Source: Corynespora cassiicola
Taxonomy: Eukaryota; Ascomycota; Dothideomycetes; Pleosporales; Corynesporascaceae
Assembly: GCA_022059125.1 (NCBI GenBank)
Contig: JAEUWY010000019.1
Span: forward strand, 186,001-250,000
DNA length: 64,000 bases
Direction: 5' to 3'
The position numbers were made by a program, and so were the translations under genes. Positions 44,779 through 57,800 of this stretch are shown piece by piece. The notes under the pieces were generated by a model. It was not told the DNA's origin. It searched no databases and was given only the letters and a program-made list of their open reading frames with translations. Every line of letters begins with the position of its first letter. Within the stretch, counting starts at the first letter, position 1.

Positions 44779-45621
44779 TCAGAAGCCGTTCAAAGCCCAA
44801 TTCTCAGCCCAATTGACCCACATACCTTCTGATGGTTCGTAAGATGCTTGCTTATCATCATTAAAGCCGTTTTTAAATCGTGCTTTTTGGAAGCTGCGAT
44901 TATAAGGGAAGAAAGTCGAATTTTCGGCCTGAAAGTTCTCGACAGTATATTGTTTCCTCAATCTGTTCGCTATATTCCTCATCTTGTCAGGCCATGCTCT
45001 TGATGTACCGGTTTTGAACAGAAATGTCAAGTCTCTGCCTCTTAAGGCAAGATTGTAAAGAATGCCCTTGATTATAATGGTTGAAGGGCAAAATACACAT
45101 CTATGCCTTGTAGAAATTCCGTATTTGAATTCCGAAATGCGGTATTCGACTCTCATCTGAGGGTTTGCTCGACAAACATCTGCAACTTTTGCAAATTTTT
45201 CCGTTGGTGAAGGAAAGTAGATCCGCTGCAAATGGTTGTACATCGGAGGGTCCACAATCTCGACATGTTGCAGCTTTTCACACTCGGGACCGAGTCGCTT
45301 AACATAATTCGCAAACAGAACTTCTGAGTTGATTGAATACTTGCGATGATGATTGGAGAATCTCAGAATGTTGAATCTTAGCTCCAAACGAAGGGTATCC
45401 TGGTAGATCTGCTTGCAGACGTATTTAAGCTGGTTTAGATCCGGGAAACCCCAGAAATTGGTGCGCCCAAGCCGTCTGTATTCGAGCGTCTGGCCATCAA
45501 AGGTGAGTACGTACTCATAGATGATGTTTCGAATTTCTCCTGGGAGTTCAAGGAACCAAGGATGCCGTGGCTGTGGATCTCGTAGAGCCCTGGCTTTCAA
45601 TTTTCTAATTCTTCGGATCAT
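44779..45621 (-). CDS. LPGEIRN-family protein, copy E
   Basis: 280 residues, intronless, ATG at 45621. A basic start (MIRRIRKLKARALRD) leads to WFLELPGEIRNIIYEYVLTF, then NQLKYVCKQIYQDTLRLELR with F-N, a V-C-R-A-N-P-Q-M-R-V-E-Y-R block, and the C terminus ENWALNGF. All four family blocks are present, so it seems intact. Compared with copy A it is shorter at the N terminus. Codon usage is more AT-rich than in copies A and C. Function unknown; an adaptor role like F-box proteins is inference only. Confidence 0.75.
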   Translation of the reverse strand: MIRRIRKLKARALRDPQPRHPWFLELPGEIRNIIYEYVLTFDGQTLEYRRLGRTNFWGFPDLNQLKYVCKQIYQDTLRLELRFNILRFSNHHRKYSINSEVLFANYVKRLGPECEKLQHVEIVDPPMYNHLQRIYFPSPTEKFAKVADVCRANPQMRVEYRISEFKYGISTRHRCVFCPSTIIIKGILYNLALRGRDLTFLFKTGTSRAWPDKMRNIANRLRKQYTVENFQAENSTFFPYNRSFQKARFKNGFNDDKQASYEPSEGMWVNWAENWALNGF

Positions 45622-47360
45622 TTTGAAGTCCCATGTATAGCAAGTTATCAGCTTTATTTCAGATCCAAAGGTTGTTTTGTTGTAGATATTTGTTCAGTTT
45701 TCTAAGAAAAAAGCTAAATTGGGTGAATTGCAAGAAGTTTACTTGACTAATTTAAGGGTGGACTATGCGCATCCGCAATCCATTATATGCCAAGCCCAGC
45801 TATTCACATTCTTGAATTACGGGGCTGCATATAGATTTTTGGGACTCACGACTTTGTTTTTTCCAACAACTAGAAAATTGAAAGTATTGAGAGCGCACGC
45901 GCGAATTAGTACGTGCAAACTCGCTTGTTACTCTTGCAAACATCGGAAAGCAAAGCTTTACGACATGAGCAGTCTTCCATTGCGTTCCCGCCCGATTTTG
46001 AAGTGAAAAATTGCAACATGGAAGACTTAGAAAAGATCACATCCACGATTTTTCTCTTCCTCCCACTCGAAACCATCCCCATCAAGAGCAGAGAGGCAAC
46101 GCACGACATCATCTTCGAGTGGCTGCAGCAGTCAGCCGTTCTGCTACTTTTACAGTATTTGAACGTACTCCAATGATCTTAAACCCTTAGAATATGAAAA
46201 TTCTTTTTTATTGATTGCTCTACCATTTACAAGGCTAGAGCCTTTAGATTCCACAAACCCAAGGTTGAATGACAATGTGGCTCCCGAAAAGACCGTTGAC
46301 AACATGGATACAAAGCTTTCCTTGGGGTGTCTTTGCTTCGGGCTTCTTCTAATAGCACTGGACTAACGGGACGGCATTCCAAATGATTCATCTACAATTC
46401 CGATCTCTTATTCCTGGCGATTAATGCGCTTTCATACCAAGAGTTTGCGCAATACCAGTCTTACGGACACGCGAACATTCTGCGTCATATCAGTCATTCA
46501 GGCACACCAACAGAAATCCTCCGTGCTATTGCTTCAGCAACCACAGCGTCGCTAATGTCAAAATCTCATGCTACTGCACCAACTTGTTTGTCGGCATCGC
46601 GCGGCTTCCGTTCTACCACACCAGAATACTTCTGCTGTAGCTCACTACGACAGCATCAGATGACTTTTTCAAGCTTATCCCGCAGTTTGGCGTCGCACAA
46701 GCTTTCGCGGCGTATTGTGGCCGTATGCTCAGAAACAATCTGGCGTTATTCCTGGAGAGGCAAATTGTGGGGAACATCCGGCTAGTAGCCTTGGCGCAAT
46801 ATGAGCTTAATCTGGACGGCTACCCTGGGCATGTCTTATCGAAGAGTCTGAAGTCTAGCAGAACACCTTCATCATTATTCAGGAACTCAGAAATGCTTTG
46901 TTCGAAAATCTGCCCTTTTGTATTCCAGTATGGCAATTCAAAGTGTTGCATCATCTCGCAATGATGGTGCTTCCTCAATCTACTTGAGGCACTCATCATC
47001 ACCCCGGACCGCGTGTCCGCCACTAAAGCATATCCATACCTGGGATGCGGCCACTTCCATATACCGTTTTATTAAGGGCCCAAGTCACACCGACGCCTCT
47101 TAGCCGACGCAAAAGAGCCATGTCTTCTGCCCTGAACCAAGTCTGATCCCCGGGCGCATCTCTTGCGGATATCGCGGGCTGGTGCTCCGGGAATCCCATT
47201 GCGACATCTATTAATATGACAAAGAACTGTTTAAATAGTGTGCAGTATTTTCTACGTTCAAGTTTTGTCGACCCAGCTACCTCTTTTCTCTAATCATCCT
47301 TTGGCGCTAGCCCTTACACTGTCCCTCATTCTATCCAGTCTCGCCGCCGGCCTAGTCAAG
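45622..47360. other. Intergenic, possible gene debris
   Basis: A 52-codon frame near 46018-46176 and overlapping frames at 46.55-46.96 kb read protein-like in places, but switch frame and contain stops. I cannot name a family. Confidence 0.4.
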
Positions 47361-48280
47361 ATGTTGGGCAAGATTGCGCTTTTCAACGCGCTCACAAGCG
47401 TCGCCTCCGGTACGTGTCCACTCTCTAGCAAAATACCTAGGTAGATGCTCGAACACCCACTAACCCCCTCCCAGCCGCCATCCTCTGGGACGGCCGCTTC
47501 AACGAATTCACCACCTCAGCCGACCTCAACAAATGGTCCTGGGCCAACCAAGTCGGTCCCTACCAATACTACATCCACGGCTCGGGCCCCGTAACCTCCT
47601 ACGTGAACCTCTCACCCTCCTTCAAGAACCCCAACGACACGGGCTCCAAGCAGGGCGCCAAGATCACCATCGACTCGACCGCGAAATGGAACTCGGACAT
47701 GTGGCGCACGGAGCTGATTCCGCAGACGAAAGCCGCCATCAACAAGGGCAAGGTGTTTTACCACTTCAGCATCAAGAGGGGCAGTGTGAATGTGCCGTCG
47801 GCAACGAACGAGCATCAGATTGCGTTCTTCGAGAGTCACTTTACGGAGCTCAAGTATGGCTGGATCTCGGGGGAGCAAGGGACGGCGAACACGAATCTGC
47901 AGTGGATGGTTGGGGGGCAGAGCAAGTGGAAGGTAGAGCTCGTGGCGGACGAGTGGCACAACGTCGCATACGAGATCGTAAGTCGCCCCTTTCCTCCCAA
48001 CGGGTTTCTTCTGGCGCAAGCGGGCGAAGGCTAACGCGAGTGATGGCAGGATTTCTCGGCCGGGACGGTGACGTTTTGGCACTCGACGGGCGGTGCTGAC
48101 CTTGTTAAGACGGCGGGCCCGTTCTCGGCGTCCACGTCTTCGAATGCGGCGGATTGGCATTTGGGGGTGCTGCGACTTCCTCGCCCTGGGAACGATGGGA
48201 CGGGCGCGGAGGACTGGTACTTTAGCGGGACGTATGTTGAGGATGGGGCTATCACCACCAAGGTCGATAGCCCACAGTAG
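47361..48280 (+). CDS. Glycoside hydrolase family 131 glucanase, secreted
   Basis: 260 residues in three exons: 47361-47409, 47475-47977 and 48050-48280, with introns of 65 and 72 bp (gtacgt...cccag; gtaagt...ggcag). The short signal peptide is MLGKIALFNALTSVASA. The mature start is ILWDGRFNEFTTSADLNKWSW, and MWRTELIPQT, HQIAFFESHFTELKYG, DEWHNVAYEIDFSAGTV and the LRLPRP segment near the C terminus match GH131 (family-level knowledge: broad beta-1,3/1,4-glucanases acting on plant cell walls, found in fungi and oomycetes). Length agrees with single-domain members; no CBM1 is present. It suggests a plant-associated or saprotrophic life. Confidence 0.88.
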
Positions 48281-48729
48281 AAGAAAAGGTTAGAGAGAAG
48301 GTGAAATCTGGGAAGAGGAGGCTTGCCTTCCTTGTGTATATATTTACGGCATGCACATCAAGTGGTGCTTGTTGAATTTGACCTTGTGGATTCATAGAAG
48401 AAAGGAAGATGCTATCGTTTTTACCTCAGTTGTCTATGTAGTGGTTTCCGTCCCATCTAGGTCGTAATTATACCACATTAGGAAGTTGGGGAAATGTGTG
48501 GATTGCGGCAGTATGAAGAAAAGCAATAGGCGCAACTGGAGAAGCCGAAGGCCTGGACCGATGCTAAGGAACCCTCCGGCGAATCGCTGCCTGACCCTCA
48601 AGGCTCCTATCAACCCTCTCATGCACCACAGCCTCACCCACTTTCTTGAACACTTTCTTCTATCTTTCTAAATAAGTATACTATTTAAAACATTTACACA
48701 TATTACAAAGCAACAGAATTTGTAACAAG
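48281..48729. other. Convergent intergenic region
   Basis: 3' flanks of the GH131 gene and of the CCCH gene; nothing else seen. Confidence 0.5.
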
Positions 48730-49488
48730 CTATAAAATTTCGCGAAATGGGAACTTTAGGACGCCGCCTGCATACGCCGATTTCTTTGGAAAGAATTTCC
48801 CATTTTTAATCGTAAAATCTCTGAGTTCATCCAAAGTTGAAGATTTTTGTACATATTTCTCACAAGGATCCACCAAATCGACGATATTCACGTGCAACTT
48901 TTTGATTTTCTGTCAGATATTAGAGGAGGACAATGCACAAGGTATGATCGAATGTTTACCCTCTTGCATGCTGCAACAGTTGTAGGTAGTGGCTCAACGG
49001 AGACAGCTATGCAAAGCTTGTGCCAGTTCTCGGTCTTGGAAACGTCGGTTCCGTAAATACTGTTGAATTGAAGGACCATAGCATCTTTGAAGGCTCGGCG
49101 CGCTTCCAACCGCTCATTGTCGTCCTGGTCCCAACTAAAGAAGTCGCACAAGCGGTAGAGCTCTTCTGCTACGTCTCATTTATTGTTTTACCTAAAAGCT
49201 GGATATCTAGAGAAAAAGGAAGATATTGCACCCAATTCTTGTTATGTTTTCTTGTATTGTCGATGGGACGGTCGTTGCTTCCTTTACAATAGAAAACGAA
49301 GTATCAGAATGAGCTACAAGTCCTACAATATACTAACTGATTTTTCTAAGGGTACTTTCTTTCTCGCCTTCTGAATGTGAAGTACTACACTTCTGGCTTT
49401 CAGTATGAGAAAATTTACAGTTCACACCATACGAGCAGAAGCCAGAGTCCCGAAATCGATAGCATATTGCGTTAGAGCAATTGTACAT
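48730..49488 (-). CDS. CCCH zinc-finger protein, multi-exon
   Basis: The first exon from ATG 49488 (or 49536) holds one C-x8-C-x5-C-x3-H finger, CYRFRDSGFCSYGVNCKFSH, typical of RNA-binding CCCH proteins. A later exon (about 49169-48960) reads AEELYRLCDFFSWDQDD, then AFKDAMVLQFNSIYGTDV, then NWHKLCIAVSVEPLP. A clean 50-bp phase-0 intron (48959-48910, gtaaac...gacag) leads to the last exon (48909-48730) reading HVNIVDLVDP ... KKSAYAGGVLKFPFREIL. I recall this finger-plus-helical-tail layout from other ascomycetes. The link between 49340 and 49170 is unresolved: no donor/acceptor pair fits perfectly, so another small exon or a lesion is possible. Confidence 0.6.
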
Positions 49489-51826
49489 TTTGGTTGATGT
49501 GACCAGAGACGATAATTCAAGTTTTGGTATGAACATATCTTGTTTCTGAAATGGAGACCAATCTTGTGGGCTGTTTTCGATGACTGGGAAAGAACCGCTA
49601 ATGTATTGTAGCCTAATGTCTTGCTTTGCGCTCTACATTAGTTACAGCCAACCAAAGTTTGCCACATAGCTTAATAGCTGAATGAATTTCCCAAACTATG
49701 CTTTCTAGGTTTGTTAGCTATCAAATTCCGAACACGGCAAAGCACGTCCTTAGGACGGTTTACGATGTACAAGGCTTCGGTGGTAGCCAGTCGTTAACAT
49801 CTGACATAGCTCCTGACCTAAAGATCCTCGTATATTTCAAAATCTTAGCTCAAACCAATTGTACTATTTCATTCGTCCAGAGTGGCCTATTTTAAGCATG
49901 GTTTTATTTTCTTTTGGGCTATGCTGTATAGGTGAAGATTTCTAGATTTAAAGGCCCCTTGACGACCGATTACTCTAGCTTTTCTCTTCCAAACAATCCT
50001 TGAATCAAAGTCTGATGACTAGATCTGATTAGGAAGTAAGCAGATCAAAAGGAAACAAAATTACCAAACTTCAATAGTGACTGCCCTCTTGGCCCAAGTG
50101 TCCTCGGCCATTTACGTGCAATTTTATTGGTGTAACGATCACGCCACCAACAGCTCGATGCAGCAGCTATCCACTGTCCAATGCTGCTTTTCATTCTGAG
50201 GTGCGACAAGGCTATCAAAAATTGAGAGCGTTTACATGTGGCATAGCAACTAGGGTAGAAGACGTCAGGATTGTCGGAATTTGCCACCAATGCGCCTAAA
50301 TACAATTGAATCAATTTGATGACCAAGAGCTACTTCACCAAGTTTATAATCTTTGCCAGGGTTTACGACCTCACGCACAGATGCATAATGCGGGGTACGA
50401 CAAAGGAGAGCTATCGTCTGATAAAAATGCTAGCGTAACGTATATTTAGCCAGTATGTATGCGTGTACAGCAGCATTTTTAGGCGTTGAAAACCCTGGAA
50501 GTTTTCTCCTGGGGAATAAATCGTGCTGAGCTCGACTAATGGCGAATAAATTGTTAGATGTTTCACTAAATCTCTTCTACTATGTAGTTGCAGCAGTGCG
50601 CTCCCTGAGCTCCTTTCGGAATCGATCTCGATGCCACGATTGTGATGGCTGTCGTGGAAGGCTCAGCCTCCAATGCCATTGGCGCAAAAGCTTTTAAGAT
50701 AAAGGCTGCATGTCGCTTGGTGTTGTCATTATGATATAGGCGGGGAAGGACGAATTATATTCGACAAGAAGAAAAAAGAACATACTGGGGCGAACTTGTC
50801 CGCGGTCTGCCGCTAACCTGCTTTAGGAAAGTTGCTTTTCGCACAGTTCTCAATGTCTAAAGTTAGGCTAGTGCTGATCTTGGCGTACTCACACCAGTAT
50901 TCAAGCCAGCGACACAATGGGTATGTACTGTGACAAGGCCTGTGCATGCATCTTCCGTCCACCGTACACCGGTCAGACGAATAGAAGCTGCATGTGCTGA
51001 TCTAGTCATGGCGTTCTCCGGCAATGGAAGGCCATTGTCGAGACCCTAGGGCCACTAGCGCCTTCTTTCTCAGCAACCAATAATCTCGCCACGAACAAAC
51101 CAGCAGTATCTAATTAGGAATAGGTGCTGTGAGGAAGCACCGAGATCTGATGGTGTAACAGGATCAGCCGGGATATGCATTCGTCAGCACCGCCCTTCTT
51201 CAGTCTGATTTTATAGCTCCCCACAGAAGCGACGAACAAGTGCTACTAAGCCTATCTCTTGTTGAATGCAAGTTGATAGTGTATCTGCACCTCAGTTTGA
51301 TCTTGTTGCACTTAAAACATCCATGTCTTTATTAATCTGAAACTATGTACGATCCACTGATAAGCTTCTGATTGGGCCACCCAAATCTGCAGTGCAGGCA
51401 CCATATTATTGGGACAGCCCAGCGCTTCGATTTCTAAGTAGGTTGTGATTGAACACTGAGAAAAAAGCCACACCCAGCCTAGACAAAGCCTATGGTCCCA
51501 TAGATAACAAAAATCGCTCTCAATGGCCAGAGGAGATTGTCTGGATTCCCAACCACCAGTTAGATACTACCACGTTGAGTCTAAAATTGTGATCCTCGCC
51601 TGTTTACGTAGCCTAATGCCTTCGAAAATTATTTCTGGGAGTTACTACGAAAATGTACATGATCGACAGTACTTGAGCCTGTGAGCTCTCTCATTTCCCT
51701 CTAAAACTGGATTTGGCAACCTATCCAACTACACTTTGATCCGCTCTAACCTTGGGCACCAACACCGTTGTGACTTCTTCTTTTCTCTCATGAGCACAAG
51801 AACCTAGTCGTGTAACAATCATCACT
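49489..51826. other. Long gene-poor stretch
   Basis: 2.3 kb with no supportable gene, RNA or repeat. Its right end is the promoter of the giant gene at 51827. Confidence 0.45.
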
Positions 51827-54800
51827 ATGGCCTCACTGATCGATGTGTTTAACCATCTGGTGCTACCACCGAAACTTCCTGGAGGACAGGATATTGACGT
51901 TAAAATGACTGGCAACAATATCCTCGCCCGACTTATTCACGCTACTGCTACAATGAGCAGATTTGCTGGTCAGAAACATGCACCTAATTGGTATTTAATC
52001 TGCCAGAGTCTTAGACATTGTGATTCTCTTCATGAACGGGGCCGTCTCGAGAAGAAAACGCTTGTTTTAGGGTTTCAACATCTAACGCACAACGAGCCTC
52101 TCTTTCTGTATATTGAAGAGCAAAATGCTGCTCTAATCGTTCGACGTGACTTGAGGTTAGGAATTTGGCTCGAGGCTAGATGCGAAATGCAGAGAATTTC
52201 ACTGACGAATGTTAGTGACAAAACTGAGGTCGTTGTTTTCGAAGCCTTTGAGACGTCGCCACCTTCCGCAGATGTGCTCTGTAGTGAGGGTGCCCTCATC
52301 TGGGATTTCCCTGACTGTGCGGCTCAGGTACCACTGAGTGAATTCCAGATGTCATCATTCCAAGAGACCTTGGCCGACTTTTTGGAAAAGGCTAGCATGG
52401 AACCCTTGAAGCATTTTCAGGCACATGCGACAAAGGCTAAAATCTCTGTTGTTGAGTCGCGTGATACAAGTAGCCCGGCTCTTGTGACACATCTTCTCAT
52501 ACCGCTACTTGAGTCCATTGGGTCCCCGGCTTACTCGAACGTTCCCCGCCTCACGAAAAGAGTGCGTGACGATGCAAATATCGTAGCAACCAAATTTCCC
52601 TGGCGAAGATTGCCTTTCTGGCTCGTACTCCGTGTCTGTGTCAGACGACAGCTTCAACTTGCACATGGGAACGAAGCTGGCAGGGCTTTATACAAGTTTC
52701 TTATTACAATATTGCTCGTAGAGCTTCTGGAAGAATGTACAGACCAGCTAGCACCTGAATTCACGATGCTACTAAAAGCCAAGATTTGTCGTCGCCTCGC
52801 GAAGCTCGAGCAAGAGAAGAGTAACTTGACTGCCACACATGGATATATTTTCACTGTTACTAGAGAATTCTTCAAAGAAAGCATTACGCATGTCACAAGC
52901 CGGGTAGACATAGCCTGGAAGAATTTCAAACGAGAGATCATACGGCCTATTCCCAGACTCCCCTTGCGGGCCAATCGTCAGGCGCAATATCTTTCTCTCC
53001 CTAGCAGTGGAGCGTACCTTCAAAGTGTTTTGAGTCTACCACGCAGAAAGAAGAATACTCAAATATCTTTGAATCTTCCATCGTTACATGGCACGACAAT
53101 TCAGCAAGTCGAGCAGTTCACGGACATATATTACCAACTAGCGCAGTTGGAAAACAAGGTTGAGGCGAATGAAATACCTCAATTAGCGGCAATATCGACC
53201 CCAGAGAGACGTTGTATAAAGCTGGCGGAAGCAATATTCGACATGTTCGAAACTGTTGGAACAGCTTATGATTCCGATCCAATGCAAATTTCCACCTTCA
53301 TCTTGACACTATTCACACTTTGGATACAGCTGGACAGATATATGACCGAAATATGCCCTCTTCTTGTTGAATACCACCCAGTATTCACCCCAGAACTCTT
53401 GGATGCGTTGCATCTTCCAACTGCTTCATCGATGCAACGGTTAAATGACATTCAAAACTATCTACAAGGCAGGGGCAAGAATTGTAGGTTCCAGACGACA
53501 GTGTTTTCAGAGCCCGAAAAAGAGAGCTTCGCAGTGAATTACGTTGCGCAGTCTATGGCAATGCAAGAGCTGCTTCAACAAGTACAAGAGGCTTCTGAGT
53601 CTTCACGTGAAAGAAAAGAAACTGAGCTGGATAGATGGTGGCGAAGCTATGATGAACATTCTTTGGGTATCTCCGGCGGTACGTGTACCTGCAAATTCAA
53701 GCGTGATGGTTCACGCGATGTCAGAGGATGCACGAAATGTTGGCACTGGCGAGTTCGAAACCGCATGGAAATATACGCTCACGAGGACTTCCTTCCCAGG
53801 GATACGCTCAAAGCGGCAGCAGTCATATTTGAATTGGGCGTTCCAAGTTACCTCTCGATGTATCGCAACGCGACCTGGAAGATCTTAGGACTGGCTTACC
53901 CTGCCAAACCCCAATCACGACCGCCCATCAAGATGTTGAAAGATTACGAGCCACTAATGAGATACTGGAAAGGATTATCAGCTGGCATCACAATTGCATC
54001 GAAGTCTAAATCGTTTCGTGGTACCCACTATAAGGTTGCCAAAAGGAGGATGAAAGCCTCAAAATCTGATGTTCTCTACCCTAACGGACTGACGCTCTAC
54101 TATTTCGACACCTCCTCAGATACGTGGATTAAAGACTTCGACAAACCCCTGACCTTCGAGCATCTGTGTGGGGTACATGTTCCGCCAGGGCTTCGAGATT
54201 CAGTCATGCCACAATCAATACACCCACCCACTGCAATAGATGGGCCTTCATCATACGAAATTGTCATCTCTGAGACGAAGTGCCCTCCCACTATGTCTAT
54301 ACATGAGTTTACAGCCTATCAGAGATTGCTTTCGGGCAAGGCTAGTCGATGGCTCACCATGCTAGTAGAGTTGGGTGCATCAGATGTCAACTTCAGTAGT
54401 GAGAGCACGATGCACATATTCAACCACCTCGTTGTACAAGCTGGACCAGCGCAAGATGAGAATGATTTCACTCGTAAAATTCATCAAGTTTTCAAGGAGA
54501 AATCTTTTTGCAATCGCTTGGCCGAACAGATTCAGAATCGCTTGCGTAGCATCAAGTCAAATTGGCGTGAGGTTCACTGTATGGAGGTGCTTATCACGCT
54601 CATTCTGCGACTTCTGACCTTGGCCTCACCCAATACACTAGCTGAAGGCCTTTTGGAAGAAGCACGCAATACCACCTTGAAATGGATTTCGAGCCTCCGA
54701 ACTGACGTAAGGAGTGCTACAGAGACCTCTTTAGCGGAGATATCCGCTAGGTATGCTTTCTGGGCTGCGCTCCTTTGTCGTAGGACATTTTGCAGCTTTG

Positions 54801-57800
54801 CAGAATCAGGTCAGGAAATATCATCAAATGATTTATCAAAGTTTGTTCTGGCCTCCCTGGCTCTCCAAGAAAATTTTCTTGTCGACTTGACCAAGTTGCC
54901 GCCAGTCCTAAAGAGCATGTTGATTCGAGACACGAAAATGGCCTACAGCATTCATTCACTTCTGATACGTTCAATCAAGGCCTCGCCTCAAAGCATTGGC
55001 ACAGCCATTAATGAATCCTGGTCGGAATCGGAAAATCCTGGCGGAAGAATCTTTACTGTATGGCAGAACTTGTCACCTCCAGATGATCGATGGATTGTGT
55101 CAACCATGACTATGTCCAAGAAGACCTCTGCAAACTTACAAGTTGTTCACTACAACTTCATAGAAGGACATCTACTCATTGATGGCAAGCCCCTAGGAAG
55201 ATTGCCGCGCGATATTCGAGAGTCAGACGAAGTGAAGCAGCTCTTCGGCAACCAACACCTTCTGACGTTCCCCTCCGCCGAATTCGGAATGTCATATGTC
55301 ATGGCAACGCGGATGAGCAACTACGAAATCCACTTTGGAGTACGAAATGGGAAGACCATTGTCCGCGCCTGTAGTCATGATGGGATTTTGGAATACATTC
55401 CAGCCCACCATTTTGTCGGCTCCGATACCACAGACCTTCCCTTAAGCCTCATATCCAACTGCGCACATTGGTTAAACATAAATACGAAATGTATTGAGAT
55501 TCGGCGTAAACCCGTACTATGGAGGACAAGAGTGAATGACTGGATTATCGATGTTGTAAATCGGCAGGGACATCGCAGCAATCGTACCCTTTTGGTTGAT
55601 CCTAATTCCGACCTCTTCAAGCAAGTTGCCGACATCTTCCGACATTTCGAGGACCCACGCAAGATCACAGTCTTCCAGCCTATAAACACAAATGGGAAGC
55701 TGTCTGTTGAACTACGTCATTTGGAATTGTCGTTCTTCGTCAATTTGAGGGGGCTTCTTGAGTGTCGTGAATTAAGAGAAGAGATTGATCCTAACCAGGA
55801 CGCCGGCACTTTGTACGGGTTCGACAGTAAAATTGTGCTTCGCGACATCGCAGATAATAAATGTCGGAGCATCATCGCTCCATGGGGAAGCGTTTCTGCA
55901 AGACGCCGTGGAATACACGTTGCTATCCGGGCAGCTGGCAGCACTGAGTATGCAAGATTCGAGATCGATGATGTGCTTGGACGGTTATCATGCCCTTCCG
56001 AGCCGCGGCTTTTATACGCAAAAGCACATTTTCATGCGCTCACATCTTTTGTCATTCCCGATCCACTGACGGGCCGCACCGGCACCGAAGAAGCTTTACA
56101 CATCCTACAATCAGGTGCTTGTCAACCATGGGCACCATTGGGCAATACACCTATCAGTATTCTCAAAGCCATTTCAGATATCAGTCCGAAGCGGGAGTAC
56201 TACCCCACGCACAGGAAGACACTGCAGAGCGTTTTTTGGAATGCGGATCTGACTATGGCTATCCAACATGATACATATGAAGGTCTAGTGCGGAAGATAT
56301 TGGACAAGTCAGAACGTCTTCGGGTTCTTTCTTCAAACAATGAAGAAGGATTTTATGTCAGTGCATACAAGCCAACTCACCTTCGTAGGCGCGGTGTCAT
56401 GCAGCGCTGCCTTTACGAGCGAAGCATTCTCAACACAAGCGAGAAGCCAAGTGATGATCAAGTGTATACATGCCGAGGCCAGCAAGCAAATTCAACACAA
56501 GCGGATAACGTCTATCGTATTGGAAAGCAGCTGCAAAGTCACCCTTTTTTTATCCACACTACTCGAAGCTTATCAGAAACCCTACAGGAATGGCCACTGA
56601 TCGGCGGTTTCCACCACACGCCTGAGGTTATGCCCGCTAGCCTCAGCGAGATGACGGAGAGAAATATCGACGAGCAGTGGGGTAGTCTGGTGAACCTCTG
56701 TCGTCGTTTCGGTACTGGAAAGCCGTATAGCCTTATGTTCCGATTGAGTCTCTTGTCGTTGAATCCCAAAAATGATATGAACATCATCAAGATCCTGGCA
56801 GCCTTTGTATCTCTGCCGGCGTTGAAGACATTGCAACCACCTTCCTGTTCCTCATTCAACCAATTCAACCCCAATGAATCTCCGACGTCACAATCAATTT
56901 TCGGTATCATTTCTGTCGATTTACCTGAAAAACCAACCTGGACGACAACCAGGGCCCAAGAAGAGCATCGAAAGGCGTGCGAGGCTGAGGCAAAGCGATT
57001 AGCACGACACTTTCTAGATCAATGGCCAAATGAAGAAATCTCCTTGGCGGGTTTCGATTCGGATGTTATTGATACAGGAATTGCAATGCAGCGAGTTTTG
57101 CCGGAGTGGTACCGTTTACATACGAATCTAGCACTCTCAGAATATGCGATGCAGGTTCAGGATATACTGGAGCACTACAAGGGGCCGAGTGATATAGCTG
57201 AGTCCAAAGCTTGGTATTGGAGACAAAAGCCCTTCTGCTCGGCAGTCCGCAGATCTATCTTTCCCTTTGTTTCAAAGGATCTGCTCGTAAAATCTCTCCC
57301 ATCCTCCTTGGAAATCCCGGCCTGCGGTGCGCTCGTCTACCGTAGCAATTCCGGCCCTCCACCCAAAAGCAATTCGAGCGCAAACACTCCACTAAAGGAG
57401 TCGATAGAGCTGAGAAAGATTCTATCCTCGTTCGCCTCATCGGATAGCTCCCTTCGCCAACGATACGGCCGCGACCTACAGGTGAGCCTTGATGCGCTTG
57501 AGGAAACTACCGGTCAGCTGGAATCCTCGCATGTCCCGCCGAATGTCACAAAAATTGCCATTGGTATCCAAAGGATCCGCACCACTATAGATACTCAGTT
57601 CATCCAAATCCGCAACGCTCTGTCATTCGGCAACGATTGTTTCCAATGGCTCGATCTCGGGGATCTCTGGCCTTTCAATACGTCTCTGGCAATGTTAGAG
57701 CTGCTGCGCTCAAGCTCCAATTATCAACTTAGGAGTAATGTAAAGAATGCTATTGTCTCACATGGAATCGGCGTTACAATGTTGCAGCGACTTGTGCGAA

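Noticed and set aside
46555..46964. Protein-like overlapping frames near 46.7 kb
   Set aside because: Frames shift and stop repeatedly; I could not name a family, so it is left as possible debris.
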